Origin: Gimesia benthica
GTDB taxonomy: Bacteria > Planctomycetota > Planctomycetia > Planctomycetales > Planctomycetaceae
Assembly: GCF_009720525.1 (NCBI RefSeq)
Contig: NZ_CP043930.1
Span: 434,001-498,000 of the forward strand
DNA length: 64,000 nucleotides
Reading direction: 5' to 3'
Positions 1 to 9,478 of this stretch are shown here, piece after piece (position 1 is the stretch's first letter; each line of letters begins with the position of its first letter). A program made the translations under genes and the position numbers. Under the pieces are notes generated by a model, which did no database searches, had not been told where the DNA came from, and was given only the letters and a program-made list of their open reading frames with translations.

Positions 1-420
1 TTTACGGGTTGCGGCGATCCGGTTAATTGCGTCATCCCAGGCTTCGGTCGTCAGCAGCACTGACTCTTCGGGATCCAGCAGCAGGTAGGCTACACAGTCG
101 CCCTGCATCCCGACTGTCTCGGTAGAGGCACTGGCAAGCTGTTTCAGATCCTCATTAGAGGGCAGCCAGCGGCCATTAATCAGCAGGGTGGGTGCTTCGC
201 TTAACCAGAGTGCATCATTGATGCGGGCATCCGCATGCGCTTCTGCATAGACTTCTGAGAGCACCGGACGGATCAGAACGCCCCATTCCGCAACGGGCAG
301 GGTACGCAGCAGTCGCTCGCGGAGCGAACAGGTACCACACAGCAGTTCAAACACCGGTCGCATAAGCGAGACCGGTGAGAATTGCAGAGCAGAATGATCT
401 TCAAAAATGGCAAGCCGCAT
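1..420 (-). CDS. GlmU-like sugar nucleotidyltransferase, N-terminal part only
   Basis: An open frame runs from an ATG at 420 to the left window edge without a stop, so only about 140 N-terminal residues are present. The start reads MRLAIFEDHSALQFSPVSLM followed by RPVFELLCGTCSLRERL. This matches the opening of the putative sugar nucleotidyltransferases of the NTP_transf_4 (GlmU-like) type, which begin with a short strand, a TRPV-like motif and an LRER-like motif, and usually end in a left-handed beta-helix acyltransferase. The expected role is activation of a sugar phosphate for envelope polysaccharide. The catalytic and beta-helix parts lie outside the window, so the substrate cannot be judged. 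GGAAG lies a few bases upstream of the ATG. Confidence 0.7.
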   Translation of the reverse strand, partial: MRLAIFEDHSALQFSPVSLMRPVFELLCGTCSLRERLLRTLPVAEWGVLIRPVLSEVYAEAHADARINDALWLSEAPTLLINGRWLPSNEDLKQLASASTETVGMQGDCVAYLLLDPEESVLLTTEAWDDAINRIAATRK

Positions 421-498
421 TATCGGGCACTTCCCTGTGCGAAATCAGCTGAAAAGCAGGTGTGAAACATCAATTATTAACTCCAGATTGACCTCTCA

Positions 499-529
499 CC
501 CCGTGCATTAATAACAGATATGCACGGGG
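499..529. other. 10-bp hairpin in the cheR downstream region
   Basis: CCCCGTGCAT (499-508) is the reverse complement of ATGCACGGGG (520-529), with an 11-base loop. It lies between the end of cheR (648) and the start of the next minus-strand gene (420). No T-run follows on either strand, so it is not a standard intrinsic terminator. It could be a mRNA 3-prime stabiliser or an attenuating hairpin. Confidence 0.4.
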
Positions 530-647
530 GAGAAAAGGCAATTTACTACGAGAGAGAATTGATCTTCACGGACAGGGAAGGATCCGAAAAGAATATTAAC
601 TTTCTTAATATTTACATCTTACCGGACAGGCTTCCTGCCTGGCGGAT

Positions 648-1517
648 TCAGCGAACTCCAGCTGAAAGCGGGCTCGAGTTTGACAGACGATAAATGGCCG
701 ACTGACATTCGGGCAGCTTGGTGTAATTATCTGAAATTCCCAGCACTGTTTCCGCTGCTCCCAGCAGTAACACGCCGGCAGACGACATCTGTCGGCTGAT
801 GCGGTCGAGAATGTCTTTCTTCGTCTCTGGCTTGAAGTAAATCAGGACGTTACGGCAGAAGACAATGTCGAACATGCCCAGGTGCTGAAAATCTTCCAGC
901 AGGTTCAGGTGCTTCCACTGAATCCCGGCTCCCAGTTCCGGTTTGATCTGCCAGCCCTGTTCGCACTGATCAAAGTGCTTCATCAGCAGCTGCACAGGCA
1001 AACCACGCTGAACCTCAAACTGGGAATAAATCCCACCCCGGGCACGATCCAGTGCTTTGCTGCAGAGGTCGGTCGAGACGATCTGAATATTCCAGTTAGC
1101 CAGTTCCGGGAAGTGTTCTCGGATCAGCATCACGATGCTGTAAGGCTCCTGCCCGTGAGAGCAGGCGGAACACCAGATCCGCAGCCGCTGGGTTGTTTTC
1201 CGTTCGGCAATCAGGTTCGGTAAAATTGTATTCTTGAGTTCGTCAAAAGGACGTCTGTCACGGAAGAACGAAGACTCATTTGTCGTCATCGCTTCCATCA
1301 CGTCTTTTTTGAGACTGGGATCGATACTCGATTTGAGTGCCAGCACGAGATCTTCGACCCCGTTCATACCATGTGACTGGGCCAGCGGAATCAGGCGGGC
1401 TTCCAGCAAGTACTCTTTGTTCTCGCCGAGAGACAGACCTGTTGTGTCCAGCAAAAAGCTGGTTATGAAATTATAATCTTCTGGAGACACGGGAACACCA
1501 CTTTCTATAAAGAACAA
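648..1517 (-). CDS. cheR: CheR, chemoreceptor glutamate methyltransferase
   Basis: This is an S-adenosylmethionine-dependent methyltransferase that methylates receptor glutamates for adaptation. It has the CheR N-terminal helical domain (about residues 10-75, VSPEDYNFITSFLLDTTGLS) and a Rossmann domain. The Rossmann domain has the SAM motif WCSACSHGQEPYSI (near residue 117) and the late motif FDIVFCRNVLIYF (near 225). The length of 280-290 residues is normal. The longest frame begins with TTG at 1517 and overlaps the end of cheB by 13 bases. An in-frame GTG at 1490 (VSPEDYN) matches the family start better, and neither site has a strong ribosome binding site. It is the last gene of the chemotaxis cluster. 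It has no TPR extension, and the receptor upstream lacks a C-terminal CheR-docking pentapeptide. Confidence 0.95.
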   Translation of the reverse strand: MFFIESGVPVSPEDYNFITSFLLDTTGLSLGENKEYLLEARLIPLAQSHGMNGVEDLVLALKSSIDPSLKKDVMEAMTTNESSFFRDRRPFDELKNTILPNLIAERKTTQRLRIWCSACSHGQEPYSIVMLIREHFPELANWNIQIVSTDLCSKALDRARGGIYSQFEVQRGLPVQLLMKHFDQCEQGWQIKPELGAGIQWKHLNLLEDFQHLGMFDIVFCRNVLIYFKPETKKDILDRISRQMSSAGVLLLGAAETVLGISDNYTKLPECQSAIYRLSNSSPLSAGVR

Positions 1518-2551
1518 AGTCGCGCCAGTTCAGAGGCAATATTTCTGAGTGGCAGCACCTGGTTGGCCAGTCCTGCCTTGGCGATAGCGCCAGGCATTCC
1601 CCAGACAACACTGCTTTGTTCATCTTGTGCGATAATATAACCTTGACGTTCACTGATCGATCGGGCTCCCTCGATACCGTCATCTCCCATCCCGGTCAAC
1701 ATCACCGCCAGCACAGAACTGCCATACCAGTTCGCTGCGGAGTTGTATAACGGATTGACTGAGGGACGGCAGAAATGCTCGGGCGCTTCCTGATTCAGTC
1801 GAATTACCATGCGATCATTCTGCTTGTCGACCACCATGTGATAATCACCTGGCGCGATGTAGATATGACCTCTTTCAATCAAAGCACCATCAACCGCTTC
1901 TGAAGTCGGTCGACCGGTATCCCGCTGGATATGTTCCGCCAGTGTTCGTGTAAACAAGGGTGGCATATGCTGGGCAATCAGAATCGGCAGCGAAAACTTC
2001 TCGGGCAGGGCGGACAATACTGTTTTTAAAGCATTGGGCCCTCCCGTGCTGGATCCGATGACCAGTACCATGGGAGTTTTTACAGGAGACGCGGTCGTAC
2101 GCACCTGCAGTTGGGTCAGACTCTGAGAGTCGGTCTGCCTGTTTCGAACCAGTGCCTTGATTAAAGGCAATAGATCGTGAGCCATCTGGGCGATTGCCTC
2201 AGCCGCATTCGACGCGACCGGTTTGGCAACACATCCGGCGGCCCCCAGATCCAGCGCCTGCAGAGTAATTTCTGCTCCGGCACGGGTCAGAGAACTGGCC
2301 ATGATCACCGGCAGGTCAGGATGGCTTTGTCTCAGCTGCTTCAGACAGCTGATCCCATCCATCACCGGCATTTCCACATCGAGCACAACGACATCCGCCT
2401 GGTGTGCATTTAACCAGGTTAACGCAGCCTGACCGTGCATTGCGGAACCGACAACACTGATCTGATCATCGAGATTAATTGCCTGCGTCATTAATCCACG
2501 AATCACAGCCGAGTCATCAACCAGAAGTACTTTGATTACCGGATGGCTCAC
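1505..2551 (-). CDS. cheB: CheB, receptor methylesterase/deamidase response regulator
   Basis: CheB removes receptor methyl groups when phosphorylated by CheA. The N-terminal receiver (about 5-120) has the acidic pair VDDS and the phospho-acceptor Asp58 in VVLDVEMPVMDG. The C-terminal methylesterase domain (about 160-345) carries the catalytic triad motifs: Ser in VIGSSTGGPNALK, His in IAQHMPP and Asp in LTGMGDDGIEG. The length of 348 residues is typical. The start is GTG at 2551, overlapping the stop of cheY as GTGA. The 3-prime end overlaps the cheR frame, so the three genes are very likely translationally coupled. Confidence 0.96.
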   Translation of the reverse strand: MSHPVIKVLLVDDSAVIRGLMTQAINLDDQISVVGSAMHGQAALTWLNAHQADVVVLDVEMPVMDGISCLKQLRQSHPDLPVIMASSLTRAGAEITLQALDLGAAGCVAKPVASNAAEAIAQMAHDLLPLIKALVRNRQTDSQSLTQLQVRTTASPVKTPMVLVIGSSTGGPNALKTVLSALPEKFSLPILIAQHMPPLFTRTLAEHIQRDTGRPTSEAVDGALIERGHIYIAPGDYHMVVDKQNDRMVIRLNQEAPEHFCRPSVNPLYNSAANWYGSSVLAVMLTGMGDDGIEGARSISERQGYIIAQDEQSSVVWGMPGAIAKAGLANQVLPLRNIASELARLCSL

Positions 2552-2916
2552 AAAACACCTGTCTCTTCAAATTTGTCTCGAATGATGTCTTCAGTGAACG
2601 GCTTCATGATGTACTCGTTGGCACCAGCCTGCATGGCCTGTACGATACGGGGCATATCATTTTCCGTAGTGCACATCACAACGATGGGCTGCTTCTGACG
2701 ATCTTCCGCACGCAGTGCGGTCAGAAACTCCATCCCATCCATGATCGGCATGTTCCAGTCCAGTAAAATCGCATCCAGTTCCGGATTCGCACGCGCGACT
2801 TCCAGAGCCTGCTTACCATCTTCCGCTTCCAGAACTTCCAGGCCAAACGCCCCCATCATGCGGCGACCAACCAGTCGCACTGCACGGGAATCGTCTACAA
2901 GTAATACCGTTTTCAT
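2548..2916 (-). CDS. cheY: CheY-type single-domain response regulator
   Basis: This is a stand-alone receiver domain of 122 residues when started at the ATG at 2916. That start has GGAG about nine bases upstream and is preferred over the GTG two codons earlier. The acidic pair is DDS (8-10), the phospho-acceptor is Asp53 in LLDWNMPIMDG, the switch Thr lies in VMCTTEND and the conserved Lys in YIMKPFTED. It has no output domain. It sits between the receptor and cheB in the operon and is the obvious diffusible target of CheA, carrying the signal to the flagellar switch. The IVQAMQAGANEYIMKPF segment is typical of CheY1-like proteins. Confidence 0.92.
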   Translation of the reverse strand: MKTVLLVDDSRAVRLVGRRMMGAFGLEVLEAEDGKQALEVARANPELDAILLDWNMPIMDGMEFLTALRAEDRQKQPIVVMCTTENDMPRIVQAMQAGANEYIMKPFTEDIIRDKFEETGVL

Positions 2917-3130
2917 TATCACCGGTCTCCCAGTATGTAAGTTATCGTTTAATCAAATGCCGACCCGCAAAACTGGTGAATCTGTTACAATCGCACCCCG
3001 CGGACAGGCGGTCGTTTCTTTTCTCATTCGAAGTCTAGGACACGATTTTGTACCGGAGTCCAGCAAAGTCCAAAATCCTTAAATTTCAGCAGCTTTGAGT
3101 GTTTTGCCTGAACCTCAGTCTCGTTGTTAA

Positions 3131-3188
3131 AACAAAAAAACCGTCAGATCTGGCATTTGTAAATATACATGAGCTCAGACTGACGGTT
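3131..3188 (-). terminator. Intrinsic terminator after the chemoreceptor gene
   Basis: Read on the minus strand, AACCGTCAG (3188-3180) pairs with CTGACGGTT (3147-3139) around a long loop, and a run of seven T residues follows. It lies 44 bases after the receptor stop. It is therefore upstream of cheY-cheB-cheR in the direction of transcription, so those three genes may depend on readthrough or on a promoter in 2923-3130. Confidence 0.75.
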
Positions 3189-3231
3189 GATTTGATTGAC
3201 CTGCAGTGTCTGCCCGTCAGGGCCGACCTGC

Positions 3232-5781
3232 TTAGATGGAACGCATCCGCTTCAGGAAGTTGGCAGCAGCGTCGTCCAGTTTGACCGATTCCTGAGTCAG
3301 CCCCTGAGCAGCGGCCAGCATGTCGTTTGCTGCCGTACCACTCTCGCTGGCTGCCTGGGAAACACCCGAAATGTTGTTGGTCACTTCGGCAGTTCCGCGA
3401 GCCGCTTCCGCGACGTTACGGGAAATCTCATTCGTAGCAGCGGTCTGTTCTTCAACGGCACTCGCAATTGTTGTGGAAATTTCGTTGATCTTACGAATGC
3501 TTTCCCCAATCGAACCGATGGCCGAAACCGCAATGTTCGTCGATCCCTGGATCGCAGAAATCTTCTCGCTGATTTCTTCCGTAGCACGAGCAGTCTGGCG
3601 AGCCAGTTCTTTCACTTCGTTCGCTACCACAGCAAACCCTTTACCAGCTTCACCGGCCCGGGCAGCTTCTATGGTCGCATTCAGTGCCAGCAGGTTAGTC
3701 TGCTGAGCAATCGAAGTAATCACTTTCACGACCTGACCAATTTCACTGCTGGCATCACCCAGTTCTTTGATGGTCTCATTCGTACGATCTGCTTCACCCA
3801 CAGCCTGCGATGTCATGTGCGACTGTTCCTGCACGTGACGGGCAATCTCGCTGATCGAAGCACTCAACTCTTCAGCAGCTGAAGAGACGGTCTCCACGTT
3901 GCGGGTTGCCTCTTCACTGGCCGCAGCCACAACCTGCGACTGACGAGCCGTTTCATCAGCCATGTCAGACAGGCTCTTCGAGCTGGCCTGCATTTCTGTA
4001 GCAGACGAGGTAACTACACTTACGATGCCCTGAATTTCGCTTTCGAAATCATCAGCCAGCTTGACCTGATCAGTAATCAGAGACCAGCTGACCATCGGGC
4101 CGATGTAATTGCCTTCCTTGTCGGTGATTGCTGTTGCCAGCAGGTCCAGAGTTTCGTCGCCCACCTTGATTTTTGCCCGGTGAGGCATGTTGGACGGATC
4201 AGCCAGCATCCGCCGCTGCATCTCCGGATTCTTATGGAAAATGTCGATGCTCTGACCAACCAGCTGATCAACGGGCTTGGGCAGCAGATGCTCGATGGCT
4301 TTCAACTGTTTGTAAGAAGCAGGGTTCATGTAGACCAGTTCGAAATCGCGGTTCGCCAGCAGCACATTGATCGGAATGTTGTCCATCATGTTCTGCACAC
4401 GCACCATCTCGGCTTCGGCCAGCTTCTTCTCGGTGATATCGGACGCATATTTGACGACCTTCACCAGTTTCCCACTCTTGTTTTTGATGGGATTATAAGA
4501 GGCGGAAATCCAGATCTCTTTTCCACCTTTACCGATGCGCTTGTACTCAGCAACCTGGTTAATCCCGGCATTCAGTTTTTCCCAGAATTCCTGATATTCA
4601 GGACTGTTCTGAAACTCGCTGTCTACGAACATCCGGTGATGTTTACCCTGAATTTCTTCAAGTGTGTAACCGACAGTTTTACAGAAATTGTCGTTGGCCT
4701 TGATGATCGTGCCATCCATCTTGAATTCAATCACAGCCTGGGCATCGCTGATTGCGCCCAGCTGACCGGACAGGTCGCAGTTCTCTTCTTCCTGCTGGAT
4801 AGTCTCGGTGACGTCCTTCCAGGTCATGACAGTTCCAACGCCCGCACCAGACTCACCACTGGCAGCAGAGAGACTGATTTCCAGGTAACGTTGTCCCACA
4901 GGAGCGGTGATCGTTTTCTCTCCCACCAGACCGGTAATTGCGGTCTGCAGTTCAGGAATGCGGGCAGCCAGCTGATTGATGCTGCCACCGACAACCTGTT
5001 GTGCTGTCAGTCCCAGTTCGCCGCTGAATTGATTCAGCAGTTCCTGTCCCTTGCGGTTGATGTAGGTCAACTCGCCTTGAGCACTGACAAACAGGGTGGC
5101 CTGTGGACTGAATTCCACAATGCCGTAAAACTGATCAAGATTCTGCGACCGTTCAGTAGCCGCGCTCTGTCCCGTATTCTGTACTGAATCAATCGACATT
5201 TCACTCTTCTCCTTAGGATGGTTGATCTGCTCTTCAGATCGAATAGACTGTTCGGTTTGTGTTTGGTTTAAAGTCTCTGAAGTCAGGTCAGGGTCCACGT
5301 CAGACGCTTCCGCTTCAAAGTCGGCTCCCATTGAGCCCCCGGCAGCCGTTGATTGAAGTTGCTTTGCGCGACTTGAGTCTTTGGCTCCTTCAATCATCAG
5401 GTTTGCTACCGCTGTCAGTGCCTGATCCCAGGCGTCTTCCAGTTCATCACTCCAGTGTTCGCCGGCAAACTCAGCCAGCACACTCAACAGCGTTTGTGTG
5501 ACAGGTGGGTAATCGTCTTCCTGGACACCCATTTCGTCATGTTCTTTTCCCAGTTGATGCAGGACCCGGGTCAGAGCAGTGGGATTTTCCAGTGACTTCA
5601 TCACCAGCACCAGTGCCTGAATCAGTTTGCCCCGCTGCTCGGAAAAGTCGGTATGCGTAAAATAGCGCAGAAGATCGGGATAATCTTCGAATAACTTCTC
5701 ATAGAACCGTTCTGCCAGCTGGTCGGCCCGGGGTGCCACCAGCTCGAACGATTCTCGAAGTGCAGTCACATTTAAATCCAC
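3232..5781 (-). CDS. Soluble globin-PAS-PAS-PAS methyl-accepting chemotaxis protein
   Basis: This 849-residue chemoreceptor has no transmembrane segment. Residues 1-140 form a globin domain of the flavohaemoglobin/single-domain type. Visible features are Tyr27 in RFYEKLF (B10 position), Gln53-like polar residues in helix E, and the proximal His81 in KEHDEMGV followed by [11 protein letters not shown], as in bacterial Hmp. An acidic low-complexity linker follows (about 145-210). Three PAS-like modules come next, at about 215-330, 345-455 ([20 protein letters not shown]-like) and 460-575. The last part (about 585-849) is a methyl-accepting signalling domain with the hairpin tip [19 protein letters not shown]. 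Inferred role: haem-based sensing of oxygen, NO or redox, feeding CheA. Most described globin-coupled receptors (HemAT) use the protoglobin-type sensor globin instead. cheW lies 40 bases upstream. Confidence 0.93.
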   Translation of the reverse strand: MDLNVTALRESFELVAPRADQLAERFYEKLFEDYPDLLRYFTHTDFSEQRGKLIQALVLVMKSLENPTALTRVLHQLGKEHDEMGVQEDDYPPVTQTLLSVLAEFAGEHWSDELEDAWDQALTAVANLMIEGAKDSSRAKQLQSTAAGGSMGADFEAEASDVDPDLTSETLNQTQTEQSIRSEEQINHPKEKSEMSIDSVQNTGQSAATERSQNLDQFYGIVEFSPQATLFVSAQGELTYINRKGQELLNQFSGELGLTAQQVVGGSINQLAARIPELQTAITGLVGEKTITAPVGQRYLEISLSAASGESGAGVGTVMTWKDVTETIQQEEENCDLSGQLGAISDAQAVIEFKMDGTIIKANDNFCKTVGYTLEEIQGKHHRMFVDSEFQNSPEYQEFWEKLNAGINQVAEYKRIGKGGKEIWISASYNPIKNKSGKLVKVVKYASDITEKKLAEAEMVRVQNMMDNIPINVLLANRDFELVYMNPASYKQLKAIEHLLPKPVDQLVGQSIDIFHKNPEMQRRMLADPSNMPHRAKIKVGDETLDLLATAITDKEGNYIGPMVSWSLITDQVKLADDFESEIQGIVSVVTSSATEMQASSKSLSDMADETARQSQVVAAASEEATRNVETVSSAAEELSASISEIARHVQEQSHMTSQAVGEADRTNETIKELGDASSEIGQVVKVITSIAQQTNLLALNATIEAARAGEAGKGFAVVANEVKELARQTARATEEISEKISAIQGSTNIAVSAIGSIGESIRKINEISTTIASAVEEQTAATNEISRNVAEAARGTAEVTNNISGVSQAASESGTAANDMLAAAQGLTQESVKLDDAAANFLKRMRSI

Positions 5782-5821
5782 GATTTGGCCCTTTTAAAAT
5801 GCGCCGAAAACAGAACGAAAC

Positions 5822-6292
5822 TCAGTCAAAATTCAGGATCGTTTCGACATCCAGGATGACGAACAGTCCCTCGTCCAGCTGAAACACTCCAATCGTGACC
5901 GAGCGCCAGTGTGGATCCAAAGTCCGGGGTACCGGTTCCATCGAACGTCCGGAAACGTTGATCACGTCTCCCACTTCGTCGACCAGCAGACTGAAAGACT
6001 CGCCTCCCAGCCGCGTCACGACATTCATTGATTCTTCGTTGTCCAGGTCAGGCAGTCCCAGTCGTTTCCGCAGGCTGACCGCCGTCACAATCTGTCCCCG
6101 CAGGTTGAGCAACCCTTTAATTTCCGGGCGGGCCAGGGGAGTCGGCGAAATCACCTGCTCCGTCAGGACTTCCTGCACCATATTCACAGGAATTCCCAGC
6201 AGCTGACCATCCACGCGGAACGAGACATACTGACTCGAATAATCTAACTGCGACTCCATGCCGCTGGTTGAATCAGTCGCTGTAAGGCTCAT
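5822..6292 (-). CDS. cheW: CheW, receptor-kinase coupling protein
   Basis: CheW bridges chemoreceptors and CheA. The 156-residue protein is a single CheW (SH3-like) domain, with [18 protein letters not shown] at the start of the fold, [20 protein letters not shown] in the middle and [10 protein letters not shown] near the end. The start ATG at 6292 overlaps the stop of cheA as ATGA, so it is translationally coupled to cheA. About 20 residues of Ser/Thr-rich leader precede the domain. Its position between cheA and the globin receptor suggests it serves this receptor. Confidence 0.95.
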   Translation of the reverse strand: MSLTATDSTSGMESQLDYSSQYVSFRVDGQLLGIPVNMVQEVLTEQVISPTPLARPEIKGLLNLRGQIVTAVSLRKRLGLPDLDNEESMNVVTRLGGESFSLLVDEVGDVINVSGRSMEPVPRTLDPHWRSVTIGVFQLDEGLFVILDVETILNFD

Positions 6293-8985
6293 GCATTGAC
6301 TCCTGCACTATGTTTCGTCCGGGCAAAGTGCTCATCCAGACAGGAAATGAGTTCGTGAGAATTGAATTTGACCAGGAACTGATCAAAGCCGGCCTCGGTG
6401 GCCCGCGCCTGATCTGCACTGCTGTTGGAAGAGGTCATGGCCAGCACGCAGGTCTCCTGCGTGTTCGACTGTTCTTTCACCCATTCGCAGAATTCGAAGC
6501 CATCCATCATCGGCAGATCGAGATCGGTAACAATCGCCTGGAAATTCGCATTGCGTTCCAGAATCTCTACCGCTGCCACGCAGCTGTCACAGGTTGCCAC
6601 AGAGTAGCCTGCGGTCTCCAAAGCAGTCGCGACCAGCTGACGGAAGAACATCGAATCATCAACCACCAGCACCCGGAAGGATTTCTTATCTTCCACTTTG
6701 GCAAACCAGTTGGGGGTGGAACGCATCACATAATATTGAGTATCAATCACATCGATCGCATTCTTACCGATGATTGCCGTCCCCAGTACACCCGGCCGAT
6801 CAGACTGCATGCGGATCACGAGCTGCTCATCGATGATGTCTTTAATCTCGCTGACCATCAGGCCCATCGATCGGCTGTTCTCCGAGAACACGACCACAGG
6901 CTGAGGATCTATGGATTCTCCACCACCATACCCGGCACCTTCCACCGAAAGTAACGGCAGCAGGTTGTCTCGATATTGGACAACTTTCCGGCCGCCATTC
7001 AGTTCAATGCTGTCCAGCGGGAATTCTTCCAGTCGGGCGACCAGCGAAAGCGGGACGGCCATGGTTTCATTGTCGCCGATACCGAACAGCAGCATGCTGA
7101 TCGTTTCCCGTCCGGCACCAGAGTTATTTTCTTCAGCCACTGCCTGGGAGTGCGAAGAACTGCCACCGCACTGGTTGAAGATTCCCCCGACATCGAGAAT
7201 CATCACAACCCGCCCGTCACCAAGGATCGTTGTCCCCTGATACAGGCCAATGTTTTTCAGCAGGCGTCCCACCGGTTTGACCACGATCTCTTCCGTGTCG
7301 AAGATCCGCGATACAATCAGCCCGAACTGGTCTTCGCCAACCTGGACAACCACGATGTTTGTATCGTGCAAATCGTCATCATCTTCAAGTGCCACTTCTT
7401 CCAGTTGCAGAACTTCATTCAGATGGACCAGCGGCAGCAGTCGATCCCGCAGACGGAAGACTTTCTTGTCATGAATTGTTTCAATTTTCGTACGGTCTTC
7501 AGCGGAGAGACGTACCAGTTCGACAACACCCAACTGAGGAATCGCGAATGGCTGACCGCCACTCTCGAGTACCAGGGCCGAGACAATCGCGAGCGTCAAC
7601 GGAATCTTGATCCGGACAGTCGTACCTTTGCCCATCTTCGAATTCAGGTCGACGGTCCCGCCGATTTTTTCAATCTGGGTCCGTACTACATCCATACCCA
7701 CGCCGCGACCGGAAATGGAACTGACCTGTTCTGCCGTCGAAAAGCCAGGCTGGAAAATCATGGAGAAGACGTGGCTGTCCGTCATTGTGTCGGCATCGGC
7801 TTCGTTGATCAGCCCCTGTGAAATTGCCTTTTTCAGAACCCGTTCACGGCTGATGCCGGCTCCGTCGTCCTGAATCTCAATAATCACATGACCGCCTTCG
7901 TGATAGGCATTCAGATGAATGGTCCCCGATTCCGGCTTTCCGTTGGCCTTACGGATCTCGGGAGCTTCAATGCCATGGTCAGCCGAGTTGCGGACCATAT
8001 GCGTCAATGGGTCTTTGATGGCATCCAGCACCGTGCGGTCGAGTTCGGTTTCCGCACCGGTCATTACCAGTTCGATATGTTTATGTGTCACCTGAGACAG
8101 GTCACGCACCAGGCGGGGCAGCTTATTCCAGGCATTTCCGATAGGCTGCATTCGGGTCTTCATCACCCCTTCCTGCAAATCGGTTGTCACCCGGTTCAAA
8201 TGGGTGATCGGCGCTGCATACTTCGATTCCTCATCTCCCCGTGCCAGCTGCAGCAGCTGATTTCGTGTCAGCACCAGTTCCCCGACCAGGTTCATCAGAC
8301 TGTCGACAACGTTCACATTCACGCGAATCGAAAGATCGGCAACGCTGACCTTAGATGATTTAGCCCCATCATCGGCAGCATCCGCCACGACTTCGGGAGA
8401 AGCTGGTGTCGGTTCTGGTGCTCTGACCTCTTGCGCGGGAGCTTCAGCCACTGGTTGAGATTCGATGGTTGCTGATTCTGCAGGGGAGGGTGCCGCAACT
8501 ACTGCAGGAGCACTGATCTCTGCCGGCTCTGTAGTGGCCACTGTTTCCGGGGCAGCGGCAGGTTCTGCTACGGGGGCCGTAGCCAGATTTGCCAGGTCAT
8601 CCAGCATGCCGGTCAGAGTTGAATGATCGGTCTTGGGCTCTTCTCCAGTCGCTTCCAGCCCCTGCAACAGCTCTTTAATACTGTCGACGGCTTCCAGCAC
8701 CAGAGAAATCGCTCCGGGAGAAACTTCCATCATCCGCTCGCGCATCTTACCCAGCACATTTTCAGCTGAATGCGCGACCGCTCCCAGATTCGTCAGTCCC
8801 AGAAAACCACAGGTTCCCTTAATCGTATGAATCGTCCGAAAGATGCTGGCGATCAGCTCAGCATTCTGAGGATCCTTTTCCAACTCAACGATTTCAGAGT
8901 CGAGTTGACCTAAGTTTTCCCAGCTTTCTGCCAAAAACTCCTGCAGAATATCGTCCATCAGCCCGTCCTGGTGATTAGGGAACAT
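6289..8985 (-). CDS. cheA: CheA hybrid histidine kinase with C-terminal receiver
   Basis: This is the central chemotaxis kinase, 898 residues. Domains in order are: HPt at about 10-110 with phospho-His53 in [12 protein letters not shown]; an Ala/Pro/Glu-rich linker at about 130-210 with no recognisable P2 domain; a dimerisation domain near 220-280 ([18 protein letters not shown]); and an HATPase (N box [12 protein letters not shown]1 DDGAGI, G2 GRGVGMDVV). Two tandem CheW-like regulatory domains follow (about 455-600 and 615-745), then a receiver at about 767-890 ([18 protein letters not shown]). The start may be the ATG at 8985 or the internal ATG at codon 10 (MDDILQEF), which fits the family better. 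The fused receiver may act as a phosphate sink or adaptation module, which is inference. Confidence 0.95.
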   Translation of the reverse strand: MFPNHQDGLMDDILQEFLAESWENLGQLDSEIVELEKDPQNAELIASIFRTIHTIKGTCGFLGLTNLGAVAHSAENVLGKMRERMMEVSPGAISLVLEAVDSIKELLQGLEATGEEPKTDHSTLTGMLDDLANLATAPVAEPAAAPETVATTEPAEISAPAVVAAPSPAESATIESQPVAEAPAQEVRAPEPTPASPEVVADAADDGAKSSKVSVADLSIRVNVNVVDSLMNLVGELVLTRNQLLQLARGDEESKYAAPITHLNRVTTDLQEGVMKTRMQPIGNAWNKLPRLVRDLSQVTHKHIELVMTGAETELDRTVLDAIKDPLTHMVRNSADHGIEAPEIRKANGKPESGTIHLNAYHEGGHVIIEIQDDGAGISRERVLKKAISQGLINEADADTMTDSHVFSMIFQPGFSTAEQVSSISGRGVGMDVVRTQIEKIGGTVDLNSKMGKGTTVRIKIPLTLAIVSALVLESGGQPFAIPQLGVVELVRLSAEDRTKIETIHDKKVFRLRDRLLPLVHLNEVLQLEEVALEDDDDLHDTNIVVVQVGEDQFGLIVSRIFDTEEIVVKPVGRLLKNIGLYQGTTILGDGRVVMILDVGGIFNQCGGSSSHSQAVAEENNSGAGRETISMLLFGIGDNETMAVPLSLVARLEEFPLDSIELNGGRKVVQYRDNLLPLLSVEGAGYGGGESIDPQPVVVFSENSRSMGLMVSEIKDIIDEQLVIRMQSDRPGVLGTAIIGKNAIDVIDTQYYVMRSTPNWFAKVEDKKSFRVLVVDDSMFFRQLVATALETAGYSVATCDSCVAAVEILERNANFQAIVTDLDLPMMDGFEFCEWVKEQSNTQETCVLAMTSSNSSADQARATEAGFDQFLVKFNSHELISCLDEHFARTKHSAGVNA

Positions 8986-9090
8986 ATTATATAGTAAATT
9001 TGAGACCTGGCGGGAGGAGCTAAGTTACTTACAGTCAGGGTCTTATCAACGTTCCCCGATGCATGATCTGTCGATATATTCCCTCTAGAT

Positions 9091-9183
9091 GTAAGTATTC
9101 TCCTCTCAAGCACTATCGTCATTTTTGCTGGAGCCCCTTGAGGTCGTGTGATCCAGACTTCGCGCAGGGAGGGGAATACTTGT
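9091..9183 (+). ncRNA. Candidate structured RNA upstream of gap
   Basis: The arm at 9093-9107 (AAGTATTCTCCTCTC) can pair with 9167-9181 (GGGAGGGGAATACTT) over 15 positions, two of them G-U. Two more G-U pairs could extend it outwards. Inside, CTGGA (9128-9132) can pair with TCCAG (9152-9156). The wobble pairs work only as plus-strand RNA, the direction of gap, whose start is about 300 bases downstream. No known riboswitch class is recognised. The pairing could also be chance. Confidence 0.25.
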
Positions 9184-9464
9184 CGAAATTTGTTTCAAGC
9201 CAGCGCCCGCGAACAGTATCTGTCCAGTAAATTCGCCCACAATCTCCTGGGACATTCACCAGTCACTGAGTACACACACAAATACTTAACATTGTTGAAT
9301 AATTAAGAACTCAAACGAGTTGCTGCGTTCGGTTGTGTGGCCGTGCATAGACTATTACAATCAGCCCCGAAAACGAGTTACAAAGTACGCGCATCGAGAT
9401 CCCCGAGGAATTGTCTTCCAGCGGATCTGCCGTCAACAGATAGATATAAATTTCATTCAGATGT

Positions 9465-9470
9465 AAGGAG
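9465..9470 (+). promoter_or_regulatory. Ribosome binding site fixing the gap start
   Basis: AAGGAG lies eight bases before the GTG at 9479. An in-frame GTG at 9470 overlaps this site and would add three residues (MSP), so 9479 is preferred. Confidence 0.75.
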
Positions 9471-9478
9471 TGAGTCCT

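Larger units (their letters stand above)
8986..9478. other. Divergent intergenic region between cheA and gap
   Basis: About 490 bases without a convincing gene, separating the leftward chemotaxis cluster from rightward gap. It must hold promoters for both, but I see no box I would defend. It contains a long-range inverted repeat (9091-9183, listed separately) and, at its right end, the gap ribosome binding site. Confidence 0.6.

Noticed and set aside
3196-3882. Long plus-strand frame of 228 codons antisense to the chemoreceptor
   Set aside because: Shadow of the conserved MCP domain; the minus-strand protein has clear family motifs.
4180-5187. 335-codon plus-strand frame antisense to the PAS region
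   Set aside because: Shadow frame created by codon bias on the coding strand; its translation has no family motif.
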